NCBI GenBank assembly: GCA_016703545.1
Contig: JADJBX010000002.1
Coordinates: forward strand, 62,001-126,000
Origin: Candidatus Amarobacillus elongatus
GTDB lineage: Bacteria > Chloroflexota > Dehalococcoidia > Tepidiformales > Tepidiformaceae
DNA length: 64,000 nucleotides
Direction: 5' to 3'
Part shown: in pieces, positions 1 to 9,939 of the stretch
How positions within the stretch are numbered: the first letter of the stretch is position 1
How the letters are laid out: each line of letters starts with the position of its first letter
The notes under the pieces: model-generated
Seen by the model: the letters and a program-made list of their open reading frames with translations, nothing else
Told to the model about the DNA's origin: nothing
Databases searched by the model: none
Made by a program: the position numbers and the translations under genes

Positions 1-184
1 CCCCGAGGAGCGAACTGAGGGTGTACGCGAGCGACAGCCCGCCGACAGGCCACCCGGTCGCCTCATGGATGGGGCCGATGAGGACGCCGAAGGAGTACAT
101 CACCAGGCCGTACGCGCCGACCGTCAGGATCCCGAGGAGCGTGACTTCCCACCAGCGGCGCAGCGCGGCGACGGCGCCACTCAC
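1..184 (-). CDS. MFS transporter, N-terminal fragment (cut by window edge)
   Basis: Only the first 61 or so codons are present; the gene runs off the left edge. Reading from a GTG at 184 gives a short basic N-terminus followed by a hydrophobic helix (around residues 12-35, with GAYGLVMYSFGVLIGP) and the start of a second helix after an ATGWPVGGLS loop. That is the usual first helix and loop of monocarboxylate or oxalate/formate-type major facilitator permeases. An ATG in another frame just upstream stops at once, so the GTG is the best start. It lies 81 bp downstream of the aldo/keto reductase on the same strand and may be co-transcribed. The substrate cannot be told from this fragment. Confidence 0.6.
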   Translation of the reverse strand, partial: MSGAVAALRRWWEVTLLGILTVGAYGLVMYSFGVLIGPIHEATGWPVGGLSLAYTLSSLLG

Positions 185-265
185 GGCCGGGCTCCGGACG
201 GGCGCGGGACGGGGGTGGCACGCATGGCGCGCACTCTATCGGTTTTTTCCGAACGGTGCGCGGCT

Positions 266-1240
266 CTACGCCCGCGGCGTGCTTGCCTCGTCCAGCTCGG
301 CCACCTCCTCGGGCGTGAGCGCGAGGCTCGCCGCGGGCAGCACTTCGGACAGCTGCCCGGGGGAGTTCGCTCCGATGATGGGCGCCGTCACCCCCGGCCG
401 TGCAAGCAGCCACGCGACCGCCACCACCGCTGGCGTCGTTCCCCGTCGGGCAGCGATCTCCCGCAAGCAGGCGACCGTCGCCCATCCGGACGCGGTCTGG
501 TACTCGCGGACGCCGTTCGCACGGGCGCCGGACGGCTTCGCGCCCTCGCTGTACTTCCCCGTCAGGAATCCCTTCGCGAGCGGGCTATAGGGCAGAACCG
601 CCAGCCCCCGGTCCAGGCACAGCTCCTGGAGCTCGCCCTCAAACTCCCCCCGGTGAACGAGGTTGTAGTGCGGCTGCAGCGAGGCGAACACCGGTAGCCC
701 CAGCGTCTCCGCTTCGTTCAGCGCCTCCCGCAGCTCGTCGACGTCGTGGTTGGAGGCGCCGATGGCACGCACCTTGCCCGCCGCGATGAGTTCCTCGAAC
801 GCGCGCAGCGTCTCCTCCATGGGCACCGAATCGTCCGCCCAATGGCACTGGTAGAGGTCGATCGTCTCCACGCCGAGCCGCTTCAGGCTTGCCTCGCACG
901 ACTTCACGATGTGCTCCCGCCCCAGCCCTTCGCCCGCGGGCCCCGGCCACATGCGCCCCCGCACCTTCGTCGCGACCACCATCCGGTTGCGGTTCCCGCG
1001 CGCGGCCATCCACCGCCCGACCATGCGCTCGGCTTCGCCTCCCCCGTGGCCGCGCACCCACCGCGAGTAGATATCGGCGCTATCAAGGAACGTCCCGCCC
1101 GCCTCCGCGAAGGCGTCGAGGGTGGCGAAGGAGGCGGCTTCGTCGGCGGTCCAGCCGAACTGCATCGTCCCGAGGCACAGGCGCGAAACGTCGATCTCCG
1201 AGGCGCCGAGCGGGACCGTGTCGATGGCGGTGAAAGTCAT
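266..1240 (-). CDS. Aldo/keto reductase family oxidoreductase
   Basis: A full-length (324 aa) NAD(P)H-dependent aldo/keto reductase with a TIM-barrel fold. The catalytic tetrad is visible as Asp53 and Tyr58 (LDSADIY), Lys92 (VVATKV) and His133 (YQCHW). The C-terminal NADP-binding motif PIIGANSPGQL is also present. Such enzymes reduce aldehydes and ketones in the cytosol; the physiological substrate is unknown. The ATG at 1240 fits the family N-terminus. It is most like the general YghZ/IolS-type group. A second, different member lies at 13406, so this is not a local duplication. The MFS gene follows on the same strand. Confidence 0.9.
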   Translation of the reverse strand: MTFTAIDTVPLGASEIDVSRLCLGTMQFGWTADEAASFATLDAFAEAGGTFLDSADIYSRWVRGHGGGEAERMVGRWMAARGNRNRMVVATKVRGRMWPGPAGEGLGREHIVKSCEASLKRLGVETIDLYQCHWADDSVPMEETLRAFEELIAAGKVRAIGASNHDVDELREALNEAETLGLPVFASLQPHYNLVHRGEFEGELQELCLDRGLAVLPYSPLAKGFLTGKYSEGAKPSGARANGVREYQTASGWATVACLREIAARRGTTPAVVAVAWLLARPGVTAPIIGANSPGQLSEVLPAASLALTPEEVAELDEASTPRA

Positions 1241-1320
1241 GCGAGGGAGTCTACGCGGCCCTGCCCCTTCCGCCGAAAGACCGGCGCATTCCGATCACGC
1301 CGGGCACACATACTGGATCC

Positions 1321-1875
1321 ATGGGACGCCACGAAGCCTTCGCCCCCGAACGCTACCGCCTCATGGACGGCCGCGAACTCGTCGTCCGGCCGATTCGCCC
1401 GTCCGACGCGGCCGAGTTGCAGGCACTGGCCGGCAGGCTCTCCGCGACCGCATTGCGGCTCCGGTTCTTCAGCCCCATCACGGCCGCGCGCCTGGCCGCG
1501 CTCGAAAAGGGCCGTTTCTTCCCACGCCTTGCCACCGTCGATTTCAACGAACACGCCGCATGGGTCGCGCACTTCCCCGGCGAGACGGCCATCCGCGCCG
1601 TCGGCCGTTACCAGCGTCTCGGCGACCCCGAAGAGGCCGAGATCGCCTTCGTGGTCGAGGACTTCCTGCAGGGCAACGGCGTCTGCACGGAGCTGCTCCA
1701 CCACCTCGCGGCGTATGCCCGCAGCTCCGGCATCCGGCGGTTCGTCGGCATCGTGCTCGCCGAGAACATCGGCATGGTCGAAGTCCTCCGCAACAGCGGC
1801 TACCGGTACCACTTCGTTTCCGAAGGGGAGCTTGACCGCCTCACGCTCGACATCGGGAGCGCGGGGAAGGAATGA
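1321..1875 (+). CDS. GNAT family N-acetyltransferase
   Basis: A 184-aa single-domain GNAT protein. Strand beta-1 carries the typical RLMDGRELVVRPIRPSDA start. The acetyl-CoA pyrophosphate-binding loop appears as EDFLQGNGVCTELL, a variant of the Q/RxxGxG/A motif A. It most resembles the isolated acetyltransferase module of Pat-type protein lysine acetyltransferases, but no cyclic-nucleotide or NDP-forming domain is attached, so the substrate is open. The next gene encodes a clear paralogue (shared AIRAVGRY and AEIAF blocks), so the pair looks like a tandem duplication. Confidence 0.8.
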   Translation: MGRHEAFAPERYRLMDGRELVVRPIRPSDAAELQALAGRLSATALRLRFFSPITAARLAALEKGRFFPRLATVDFNEHAAWVAHFPGETAIRAVGRYQRLGDPEEAEIAFVVEDFLQGNGVCTELLHHLAAYARSSGIRRFVGIVLAENIGMVEVLRNSGYRYHFVSEGELDRLTLDIGSAGKE

Positions 1876-1943
1876 ATGCGCTCATTTGACACAACAATCG
1901 CAAACTACTCCCATTTTTCAACGATAGCGTCGAAACTAGAGAC

Positions 1944-2463
1944 ATGACATACGCAGCTCCCGACCGCCCCAAGACGCTGCTGCGTGACGGCCGCACGATG
2001 GCTTTCCGGCCCATCGCCCCCGACGACGGGCCGCGGCTTGCGGCGTCACGTCGCCCGCAGCTCCGCCGAATCGCGCCGCCTGCGCTTCTTCAAGTCCACG
2101 AGCCGCCTGGATCCCAACTTCGCCGACCGGCTGGCCGAGGTGGACCACCGCCGCCGCTGTGCCTTCGTCGGCCACCTGTGCGGCGACGATGCCATCCGCG
2201 CCGTGGGCCGCTACGAGGCCACCGCCCCGGGCGAGGCCGAGATCGCCTTCCTCATCGAGGACGAGTTCCAGGGCCACGGCCTCGGGCGCGAACTCTTCGA
2301 GCTCCTCGCGGAGAATGCCGCTCGCAACGGCATCAAGCGGTTCACCGCGATGGTGCTCCCCGAGAATCGCAAGATGATCGGCATGTTCGAACGGATGGGC
2401 CGCCCCATGTCCGTCCGCACCGATGGCTGCACCCTGCTCGTCGAACTGGACCTGGCCGCCTGA
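1944..2463 (+). CDS. GNAT family N-acetyltransferase, frameshifted
   Basis: A paralogue of the preceding GNAT. The first 32 or so codons from ATG 1944 (LLRDGRTMAFRPIAPDDGPRL) match the paralogue's N-terminus. The rest (SRRLRFF onward, EDEFQGHGLGRELF acetyl-CoA loop, VLPENRKMIGMFERMG) is read in the next frame. The break is at about 2038-2047 and equals one extra or two missing bases. Both halves keep good family sequence, so a sequencing indel is more likely than decay. The 68-bp spacer before it is AT-rich relative to its surroundings and contains TTGACA (about 1893), but I see no convincing -10 partner. Confidence 0.65.
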
Positions 2464-2475
2464 GAGGCGGCCGAG

Positions 2476-2496
2476 GGGGCGCGCCGTGCGCGCCCC
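2476..2496. terminator. Hairpin between convergent genes
   Basis: A perfect 9-bp stem, GGGGCGCGC / GCGCGCCCC, with a 3-nt loop sits between the converging GNAT and aminopeptidase genes. There is no T-run on either side, so it is a possible bidirectional terminator or transcript-end stabiliser rather than a canonical intrinsic terminator. Confidence 0.4.
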
Positions 2497-2509
2497 GCTC
2501 CCGTGTCCG

Positions 2510-4012
2510 CTACTCCAGCGACAACGCCAGGTTGATGAGCGTGCGCACGCTATAGCCGCTCGCACCCTTGCTCACCCAGCCGCGCTCCTTGTCCATCATG
2601 TCCACGTTCGCGATATCGAGGTGGACCCACGGCGTGCGCGCCACGAACCGCTCGAGGAACTTCGCCCCCACGATCGTCCCGGCCCCCCGGTTGCCCGAGT
2701 TCTTGATGTCCGCGACCTCGCTTTTCACGTAGTCGTCGTACTCCTTGAACATCGGCAGCCGCCACGTCTTTTCGCCACTGCGCGCGGCCGCGTTCTCAAG
2801 CTGGCTCGCGAGGGCGTCGTCGTTCGTCATGATCCCGTAGCAGACGTCGCCGAAGCTCGTCGTCGCCGCCCCCGTTAGCGTCGCGACATCGACGATGCGG
2901 CGCGCGCCCAGCTCCACGGCCCAGCAGAGCCCGTCCGCCAGCACCAGCCGCCCCTCCGCGTCCGTGTTGAGAATCTCGATCGTCGTCCCGTTCATCGCCG
3001 TGACCACGTCGCCGGGCTTGGTGGCGTTGCCACCAGGCATGTTTTCGGTGCACGGGGCGATCGCCACGACGTCGACGGCGGGCGCGAGCGCCGCAATCGC
3101 CTGCATCGCCGCGATGACCGTGGCGGCGCCGGTCATGTCCGCCTTCATCGCTTCCATGTTCGCCGCCGGCTTGATGCTGATACCGCCGGTATCGAAGGTG
3201 ATCCCCTTGCCCACGATCGCGAGGTCGAACCCTTCGCCGCCACGGCCGCGGTAGTCAATGCGGATCATCTTCGGCGGCTGCGCGCTACCCTTCGCCACCG
3301 AAAGCATCGACCCCATGCCCTTTGCTTCCATGTCCGCGCCCTCCAGCACCTGGATTGAAAGCGCCGGAGCGGCCGCGGCCACCGCCTGCGCACGCTCCGC
3401 GAGCATCGTCGGGGTCAGGTGGTTCGAAGGTTCATTCGCCATGTCCCGGGCGGCGTTCGTCGCCAGCCCGAGGACTTCGCCGCGCCGTACGGCCGGTTCG
3501 AAGGCCGCCGCCGCAGCCGCATCGAGCTCGACGACCTCAAGGGTCGCTATCTCGGACCGGTCGTCGCCGTTGCTGCTGCGATGCTTGAGGAACCGGTAGC
3601 TGCCCAGCACCGCGCCCTCGGCCACCGCCTGCGCGGCGCCCTCCGGGGCCAGGCCGCCGATGCCCGCGCCGTGCACGATCGTCGCGACCCGACCGATGCC
3701 GGGGCGGCGGAGGAAGCGGACGATGTTCGCGCTCAGGTTCCGCACCGCGTCCAGGTCGAAGTCCGCCTGCTTGCCGAGGCCGGCGATGAGGACGCGCGGC
3801 GCGGGAAGCTGCCCGTGGGTGTGGATGAGCGTCAGCTCCCCGGCCTTGCCGCGCACGTCCCCGAGTTCGATGAGGCGGCGGATCGCGCCATTCAGGGCGG
3901 CATCGACGGCGCCCGTCGCGCCGCCGGGCGTCGTCACGCCTTCAAACAGGTTGACGACGATCACGTCCGCGTCGGAACGGGCGATGTCTCCGGTTGAAGT
4001 GGCGATCTGCAT
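2510..4012 (-). CDS. pepA: Leucyl aminopeptidase (M17, PepA-type)
   Basis: A 500-aa M17 metallo-aminopeptidase that removes N-terminal residues from peptides in the cytosol, normally as a hexamer with two metal ions. The family signature NTDAEGRLVLADGL is intact. The metal and substrate residues in GKGITFDTGGISIKP and MKADMTGAA are present. I place the start at ATG 4012 (MQIATSTGD) because an upstream GAGG sits at a suitable distance and M17 homology starts there; a longer reading frame to 4102 adds 30 unlikely residues. The length matches the family. Confidence 0.93.
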   Translation of the reverse strand: MQIATSTGDIARSDADVIVVNLFEGVTTPGGATGAVDAALNGAIRRLIELGDVRGKAGELTLIHTHGQLPAPRVLIAGLGKQADFDLDAVRNLSANIVRFLRRPGIGRVATIVHGAGIGGLAPEGAAQAVAEGAVLGSYRFLKHRSSNGDDRSEIATLEVVELDAAAAAAFEPAVRRGEVLGLATNAARDMANEPSNHLTPTMLAERAQAVAAAAPALSIQVLEGADMEAKGMGSMLSVAKGSAQPPKMIRIDYRGRGGEGFDLAIVGKGITFDTGGISIKPAANMEAMKADMTGAATVIAAMQAIAALAPAVDVVAIAPCTENMPGGNATKPGDVVTAMNGTTIEILNTDAEGRLVLADGLCWAVELGARRIVDVATLTGAATTSFGDVCYGIMTNDDALASQLENAAARSGEKTWRLPMFKEYDDYVKSEVADIKNSGNRGAGTIVGAKFLERFVARTPWVHLDIANVDMMDKERGWVSKGASGYSVRTLINLALSLE

Positions 4013-4110
4013 GCGTATTGTGACCTCGTGTCTGGCGATGGTACCGTTTTGAGGGGAGTGTAGCGGCGCCCCATGGCGGGGCATAGCCGCGCTGGTTCCC
4101 AACGGTACGC

Positions 4111-4896
4111 ATGGCCATCACCGAAACGCGCGACCTGCGCTTCCACGCCTTCCGCGCCTGGCGATTCACCCATCGTGTCGGGCTGCATGAAGCCGTCATG
4201 GTCGCCGGCGCGTTCCTCGTGTACTTCCTCGTTCGCGCCTCCGTCGATGGCCGCGCGTCCACCGCCTTCGCGAACGGCCGCGACGTCATCGCTTTCGAAC
4301 GCACCCTCGGGCTGTACCACGAACTGACGATGCAGGGCTGGATCCTCGACCACTTCGCCCTCATCAAGCTCATGAACTGGATCTACTTTTGGGGCCATAT
4401 GCCCGTGGTGATCGGCTTCGCCGTGTGGCTCTTCATCTGGCACCGCCCCACGTACACGCTCATGCGCAACGCCTTCCTGCTCTCGGGGGCGATTGCCGTC
4501 GTCATTTACGCCACCTACCCGGTGGCCCCGCCCCGTCTCTTCCCCGCCGAAGGCTTCATCGACACCATGGCCGTCCACGACCGCGTGAGCTACAACGCGC
4601 AGGAAGTGGGCGCCTTCGTGAACCAGTACGCGGCGATCCCGAGCCTTCATTTCGGCTGGTCGCTGCTCCTCGGCGGCGCCGTCGCGGTGGTCACGCGTCA
4701 CCGCCTGATGCGCGCTCTCGGCCTCGCGTGGCCGGTCGCGATGTTCTTTTCGGTGGTGCTCACCGGGAACCACTTCATCGTCGATGCGATCGCGGGCGCG
4801 ATCGTCTGCGCCGCCGGGCTCGGGCTCGCACTCGCCCTCAATGCCGCGCTGTCACGATGGGTGAACCGCGAGCCGGGGACGTCCCCTTCGGGCTAA
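4111..4896 (+). CDS. PAP2 superfamily membrane phosphatase (Aur1/inositolphosphorylceramide synthase-like)
   Basis: A 261-aa polytopic membrane protein with about six hydrophobic helices. Two PAP2 catalytic motifs are visible, PSLHFGWSLLL and GNHFIVDAIAGAIV; the latter carries the His and Asp of motif C3. The N-terminal part (YLVRASVDGR, then FERTLGLYHE) is typical of the Aur1/Ipt1-like branch, which transfers or hydrolyses lipid phosphate head groups at the membrane. The exact lipid substrate is unknown. Its stop codon overlaps the stop of the convergent PGI/PMI gene. Confidence 0.85.
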   Translation: MAITETRDLRFHAFRAWRFTHRVGLHEAVMVAGAFLVYFLVRASVDGRASTAFANGRDVIAFERTLGLYHELTMQGWILDHFALIKLMNWIYFWGHMPVVIGFAVWLFIWHRPTYTLMRNAFLLSGAIAVVIYATYPVAPPRLFPAEGFIDTMAVHDRVSYNAQEVGAFVNQYAAIPSLHFGWSLLLGGAVAVVTRHRLMRALGLAWPVAMFFSVVLTGNHFIVDAIAGAIVCAAGLGLALALNAALSRWVNREPGTSPSG

Positions 4897-5969
4897 ACCA
4901 CCTGCAGCGGTGCGTTCGCGATGGCCGCCCGCGCTCGTTCGATCTGGGGAATCGGCGTCGGGTCCACGCCGTGCAGCAGGGCCACGTAGAACGACACGAA
5001 ATCGCCCCACGCCGTCGCCTGGAGCAGCTGCTCCAGCACCGTCGCCCCGCCGAGGTCGATGCGGAAGACCGGCACGCCGCATTCCTTCAGCATCTGGGCC
5101 GTCACGTCGAAGCGCTTGAGCACCGGCGTCGAATTCAGCGTGCGTGATTCCACCTGCACCGCCGCGAGCACGTGGCTCAGGTGGCGTGCCGTTTCCAGGC
5201 CCACGATCAGGTTGTGGTTCGCTTCCGGCAGGCTCTCCGCCGCGCCGAACGACTTCCCGTTCTCCGCGAGCTGGTTGCGGAAGCGCGTCGCCGCCGGCGC
5301 AAGGTGCTCCGCGCCGAAGATGAACGGCAGCCGCCCCTGCAACCCCTCGGCGATCTGCTTGGCCCCGTTGCGGGCCACCGGCATCGAAGGTTCGATGTCC
5401 TCCACCAGCCGCGCGTGCAGCTTCGCCGCCTGCTTGATCGCCCGCGAGTCCACATTGCACAGCCCGAGGCGATGCCCCATGCGCAATAGCGGCGCGAGGC
5501 TGTGCACCGCCGCCGCGCGCGGCGGCGATTCGTACGAGACCTCGTGCCAGGGCGTGCCGTCTTCGCCCGCACGCCGTCGCATCCGGCCCCCGCGCGTCAG
5601 CGCGAGCAGCTTCGCCCCCCGCTTCCACGCGTCGTCGTAGCAGGAAAGCGTCTCGTCGGTGTTACCGCTGTAGGAGAGCACGACCACCAGCGTGCGGTCG
5701 TTGACGTGGTTGGGAAGCGTGTACCCCCGAACGACCGAGACCGGGATCTCGGCGTAGGGCGCGCAGATTGCGGCGAAGTAATCCGCCGCCGTGGCCGATC
5801 CGCCGACTCCGGCCAGCACCACGCTCGTCGCCGTCTCGGCCCCCGCGGGCAGCACGAGATCCTCGCAGCGTTCCCACGCGCGCACCAGCTCGGGCCCGGT
5901 ATCGCTGATGTGGCGCAGCATCCCCGAGGCGTCGAGTTCAAGCAGCGATGGGTCGTCCAGGGTGGTCAC
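4893..5969 (-). CDS. Bifunctional phosphoglucose/phosphomannose isomerase
   Basis: A 358-aa SIS-domain isomerase of the archaeal/Chloroflexota bifunctional type, interconverting glucose-6-P, fructose-6-P and mannose-6-P. The first SIS domain shows VVLAGVGGSATAADYF and VVLSYSGNTDETL, the sugar-phosphate binding loop. The C-terminal half carries the bact-PGI_C-type region with ANHNLIVG and a terminal helix. It overlaps the upstream mutase gene by 4 bp and is the last gene of the metK-headed operon. Together with its two upstream partners it gives the path from fructose-6-P to a nucleotide-activated sugar such as GDP-mannose. Confidence 0.88.
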   Translation of the reverse strand: MTTLDDPSLLELDASGMLRHISDTGPELVRAWERCEDLVLPAGAETATSVVLAGVGGSATAADYFAAICAPYAEIPVSVVRGYTLPNHVNDRTLVVVLSYSGNTDETLSCYDDAWKRGAKLLALTRGGRMRRRAGEDGTPWHEVSYESPPRAAAVHSLAPLLRMGHRLGLCNVDSRAIKQAAKLHARLVEDIEPSMPVARNGAKQIAEGLQGRLPFIFGAEHLAPAATRFRNQLAENGKSFGAAESLPEANHNLIVGLETARHLSHVLAAVQVESRTLNSTPVLKRFDVTAQMLKECGVPVFRIDLGGATVLEQLLQATAWGDFVSFYVALLHGVDPTPIPQIERARAAIANAPLQVV

Positions 5970-7388
5970 CGGGCAACGCCCGCGATGACCTTCCCTGCTT
6001 CCAACACAGGTTTCACAAGTGATTCGTCGGTCACTTCCGTGTAGATCCGCAGGAGCGGTTCCGTTCCGGAAAGGCGAAGCAGCAGCCAGCCCTCCGGGAT
6101 GAAGAAGCGCCAGCCATCCGTGCGGTCGCTGGAGACGATGGACCGCCCCGCGATCTCCGTCGGCGCCGCCGCGTCGAGTCGCGCCTTCACCGCCGCGTTC
6201 GTCCCCGGTTCGAGGTCGAAATCGAGCCGCTCGTAGAAGTGCGGGCCCGTGATGGCGAACATCTCCTCAAGCAGCTGCGACGGCTTCTTCCCCGTAGCGG
6301 CGACATAATCGAGCAAGAACAGCCCCGCGAGGATGCCGTCGCGCTCCGGGAGGTGGCCGCGGAAGCCGTATCCGCCGCTCTCTTCGCCCCCGATGAGCGC
6401 GTCCTCCTGCATCATCAGCGGGCCGATGTGCTTGAAGCCGACGGGCGTCTCGAAGCTGGGCACGCCATAATGCCGCGCCAGCAACGTCGCCATGTTCGAC
6501 GTCGTCACCGACTTCACGATGGGCCCGCGCAGGCCCCGGTTGCCGAGCATGTAGTTCACCAGCAATGCGAACGTTCGCAGCTGGTCGATGTAGCCGCCGT
6601 GCTCATCGACGAACCCGACGCGGTCCGCGTCGCCGTCGTTCGCGATGCCCGCATCGAAGTCGCCGGAGGCCATGAGCGCCATGAACTCGCCGAGGTTGGA
6701 CTCAATCGGCTCGGGCGCGCGAATACCGGGGAAGGCGGGGTTCCGCTCGGCGTGAATCTCCGTGACGGTGGTCGCGCCGCCCGAGATCAGCTCCGTGAGC
6801 AGCCCGGCGCCCGCGCCGTACATGGGGTCGAGGGCGATGCGCAGCCCCGCGGCCTTGATGCGCTCCACATCCACCTGGCGCCGCAGGGTGCCAAGGTAGC
6901 CTGGGACGGGGTCGAAGCTGGTGATGGCGGGCGAATTGGCGGGCGCCTGCCGCACGCCGTCCGCGGCCGCGAGGATGTCCGGCACGCGCCGCTCGATATC
7001 CGCGACGATCTCCGGGCTCGCGCTGCCGCCGTAGTGCGGCTTCACCTTGATGCCGTTCCAGTGGTACGGGTTGTGGCTGCTCGTGACCACCACGCCACCG
7101 GCGGCGCCCACTTCGATGATGCGCCAGCTGAGGGCGGGCGTCGGCGCCGGGCGCGTCGCCAGCTGCACCTGGAAGCCGTTCCCCGCCAGCACGCGCGCCA
7201 CTTCGCGCGAACTGGTCCGAAAGGAAGCGCGTGTCGTAGCCGACCACGACGGGCTTCTCGAGCCCGTAGGTTTCGCTGAAGTGTGCCGCCACGGCCTGGG
7301 CGCACGCTCTGACGTTTTCGAAGGTGAACGTGTCGGCGATGATCGCTCGCCAGCCATCGGTACCGAAGTGGACGGGATTCTCAGTCAT
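5966..7388 (-). CDS. Phosphomannomutase/phosphoglucomutase, frameshifted
   Basis: An alpha-D-phosphohexomutase that converts hexose-6-P to hexose-1-P. All four functional loops are present: phosphoserine loop TSSHNPYHWNG, Mg loop DGDADRVGFVD, sugar loop GGEESGGYGF and phosphate loop RLSGTEPLLRIYTE. The first 61 codons from ATG 7388 (FGTDGWRAIIAD) are in one frame and the rest in another, with the break near 7203-7208 in a CGCGCG stretch. Restoring one GC unit rejoins FARE and VARVLAGNGF. The gene starts 2 bp after the pyrophosphorylase stop and overlaps PGI/PMI, so it is mid-operon. I regard the break as a probable sequence error. Confidence 0.85.
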
Positions 7389-7390
7389 CG

Positions 7391-8395
7391 CTACCCATCA
7401 TAGCGCCCGTCTTTGTCGATGAGCGTCCCCGGTGGGACTGCAACGCCCGCTGCGATGATTGTTCCCGGTCCCGCAATGACGCCGTGAACGCGCGCACCGG
7501 CGCCAACAACCACGCCATCGGCCAGAACGCTGCCCGCGACGGATGCCCCGTCGCCGACGGTCACGTTCTCCCACAGGACCGAAGCCGAGACCGAAGCGGC
7601 GCCGATCACGGTCCCGTCGCCCACCGCGGACCCCTCCACCACCGCGCCAGCCGCCACGGAGGCCGTCGCCGCCACGGCGTTCCCCGCCGCACGCGCGAGC
7701 AGCGCCTGGTTCAGCGCCAGGTACGATTGCGGCGTGCCGATGTCGGCCCAGATCCCGTCGCCCGTGTACCCAAGGACCGGCTGGCGTCGCGCGACGAGCG
7801 ACGGGAAGAGCGTCTCCTCCACACGCACGGCCCCGGGCGGGATCTGCCCCACGAGCTCCGGTTCGAAGATCCAGACGCCCGCATTCACCAGGTTCCCCGG
7901 CTCCTCGCCCATCGGCGGCTTCTCCACGAAGCCGGTGATCATGCTGCGCTCATCGACGACCGCAACCCCATACCGCCAGGGCTCGGTGACGGGGTAGAGG
8001 TACTGGCTCAGCTTCGCCCCCACCCGTTCGTGTTCGGCGAGCATCGCGCGGAAGTCGAACTCGACGAACACATCTCCGTTCAGCACGGCGAAGCGTCCTT
8101 CGATGCCCGCCTGCTGGACCGCGTAACGGATCGCGCCGCCGGATTCGAGCCGTTCGCGCTCCTTGACGATGCGCAGGTCCATGGTGCCGAGGCGACCCTC
8201 GGGGTACGCCTCGGCCAGGTCGTCGTTGTTCTGCCCGAGCGCGAGCACCACCCGGTCGATGCCGGACGCCGCCAGCCACTCGAACAGGTACGCGATCGCG
8301 GGGCGGTTGAGCACGGGGACGAGGCTCTTGTGGCGCCTCGCCGTCAGCGGGCGCAGCCGCGTCCCCTGCCCGCCAACCAGCACGATCGCGTCCAT
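7391..8395 (-). CDS. Sugar-1-phosphate nucleotidyltransferase with left-handed beta-helix tail (mannose-1-P guanylyltransferase-like)
   Basis: A 334-aa nucleotidyltransferase. The N-terminal catalytic domain starts MDAIVLVGGQGTRLRPLT (nucleotide-binding loop) followed by KSLVPVLNRP. The last 90 or so residues are hexapeptide repeats (GDGTVIGAA, GDGASVAGSV, GAGARVHGVI) forming a left-handed beta-helix. This architecture is that of GDP-mannose and glucose-1-P pyrophosphorylases, which make the activated sugar for glycan synthesis. ATG 8395 is preceded by GGGAGG at good spacing, which excludes the longer upstream frame. It lies 16 bp after metK and 2 bp before the mutase. Specificity for mannose is inferred from the neighbouring PMI and PMM genes. 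Confidence 0.85.
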   Translation of the reverse strand: MDAIVLVGGQGTRLRPLTARRHKSLVPVLNRPAIAYLFEWLAASGIDRVVLALGQNNDDLAEAYPEGRLGTMDLRIVKERERLESGGAIRYAVQQAGIEGRFAVLNGDVFVEFDFRAMLAEHERVGAKLSQYLYPVTEPWRYGVAVVDERSMITGFVEKPPMGEEPGNLVNAGVWIFEPELVGQIPPGAVRVEETLFPSLVARRQPVLGYTGDGIWADIGTPQSYLALNQALLARAAGNAVAATASVAAGAVVEGSAVGDGTVIGAASVSASVLWENVTVGDGASVAGSVLADGVVVGAGARVHGVIAGPGTIIAAGVAVPPGTLIDKDGRYDG

Positions 8396-8411
8396 ATCGA
8401 AGCCTCCCGGC

Positions 8412-9605
<1,194 letters not shown>

Positions 9606-9656
9606 GTGCAGCGCTATCCCTTTCGTTGCCGGCGGTAGCGGGCTCGAACAACGGAA

Positions 9657-9741
9657 AGCCCCTCACACGAGGAGGGGCTCGGTATCGTTCATATCGGAAC
9701 GGAAGCCCCTCAACTGGAGGGGCGGGCCGCCGGCGCCCGCC
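9657..9741 (-). promoter_or_regulatory. Three leader hairpins between SAM riboswitch and metK (probable expression platform)
   Basis: On the metK strand the aptamer is followed by a perfect 7-bp hairpin GGCGGGC/GCCCGCC (9721-9741). Two similar CCCCTC/GAGGGG hairpins follow (about 9706-9723 and 9657-9680), each trailed by a TTCCGTT-type sequence. The duplicated stem plus T-containing tail suggests tandem weak terminators under riboswitch control. The stems carry bulges and the T-runs are short, so the mechanism is inferred. Confidence 0.5.
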
Positions 9742-9764
9742 TTTTGTTGCTCGTCTCCCGCGAG

Positions 9765-9845
9765 CCGCGTCCATTTGGCACCTTGGAGGCATAACCAGGT
9801 TGCCGGGCGCCCGGGCCATGGCCCTGCACCCTCTTGACGCTGATT
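9765..9845 (-). promoter_or_regulatory. SAM-I-clan riboswitch (compact, SAM-IV-like features) upstream of metK
   Basis: Read on the minus strand, the aptamer has the following parts. P1 is GCGUC (9840-9836) paired with GACGC (9771-9767), followed by the conserved AAGAG. P2 is GGGUGC/GCGCCC. An apical GGG/CCC stem has loop CCAUGG. Then come the invariant GGCAACC, a short P3, and AAGGUGCCAAAUGG. Loop CCAU can pair with AUGG after GGUGCC, reproducing the family pseudoknot. The kink-turn in P2 and the P4 helix of classical SAM-I are missing, so it is closer to SAM-IV or SAM-I/IV. Binding SAM should lower metK expression. Confidence 0.85.
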
Positions 9846-9890
9846 GCAGCGTAGCAGCATGGCCGCGAGGGAGAAAATGCGGGGGACACG

Positions 9891-9916
9891 AAAACGCCCG
9901 CCACTGTGGCGGGCGT
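9891..9916 (-). terminator. Intrinsic terminator of rpsT
   Basis: A perfect 10-bp stem, ACGCCCGCCA / TGGCGGGCGT, with a 3-nt loop, followed on the minus strand by TTTTCG. It lies 24 bp after the rpsT stop. It separates rpsT from the metK leader, so the metK promoter should lie in the 45 bp between 9846 and 9890. Confidence 0.85.
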
Positions 9917-9939
9917 CGCGATGCTCCCGGGTTGCCCCT

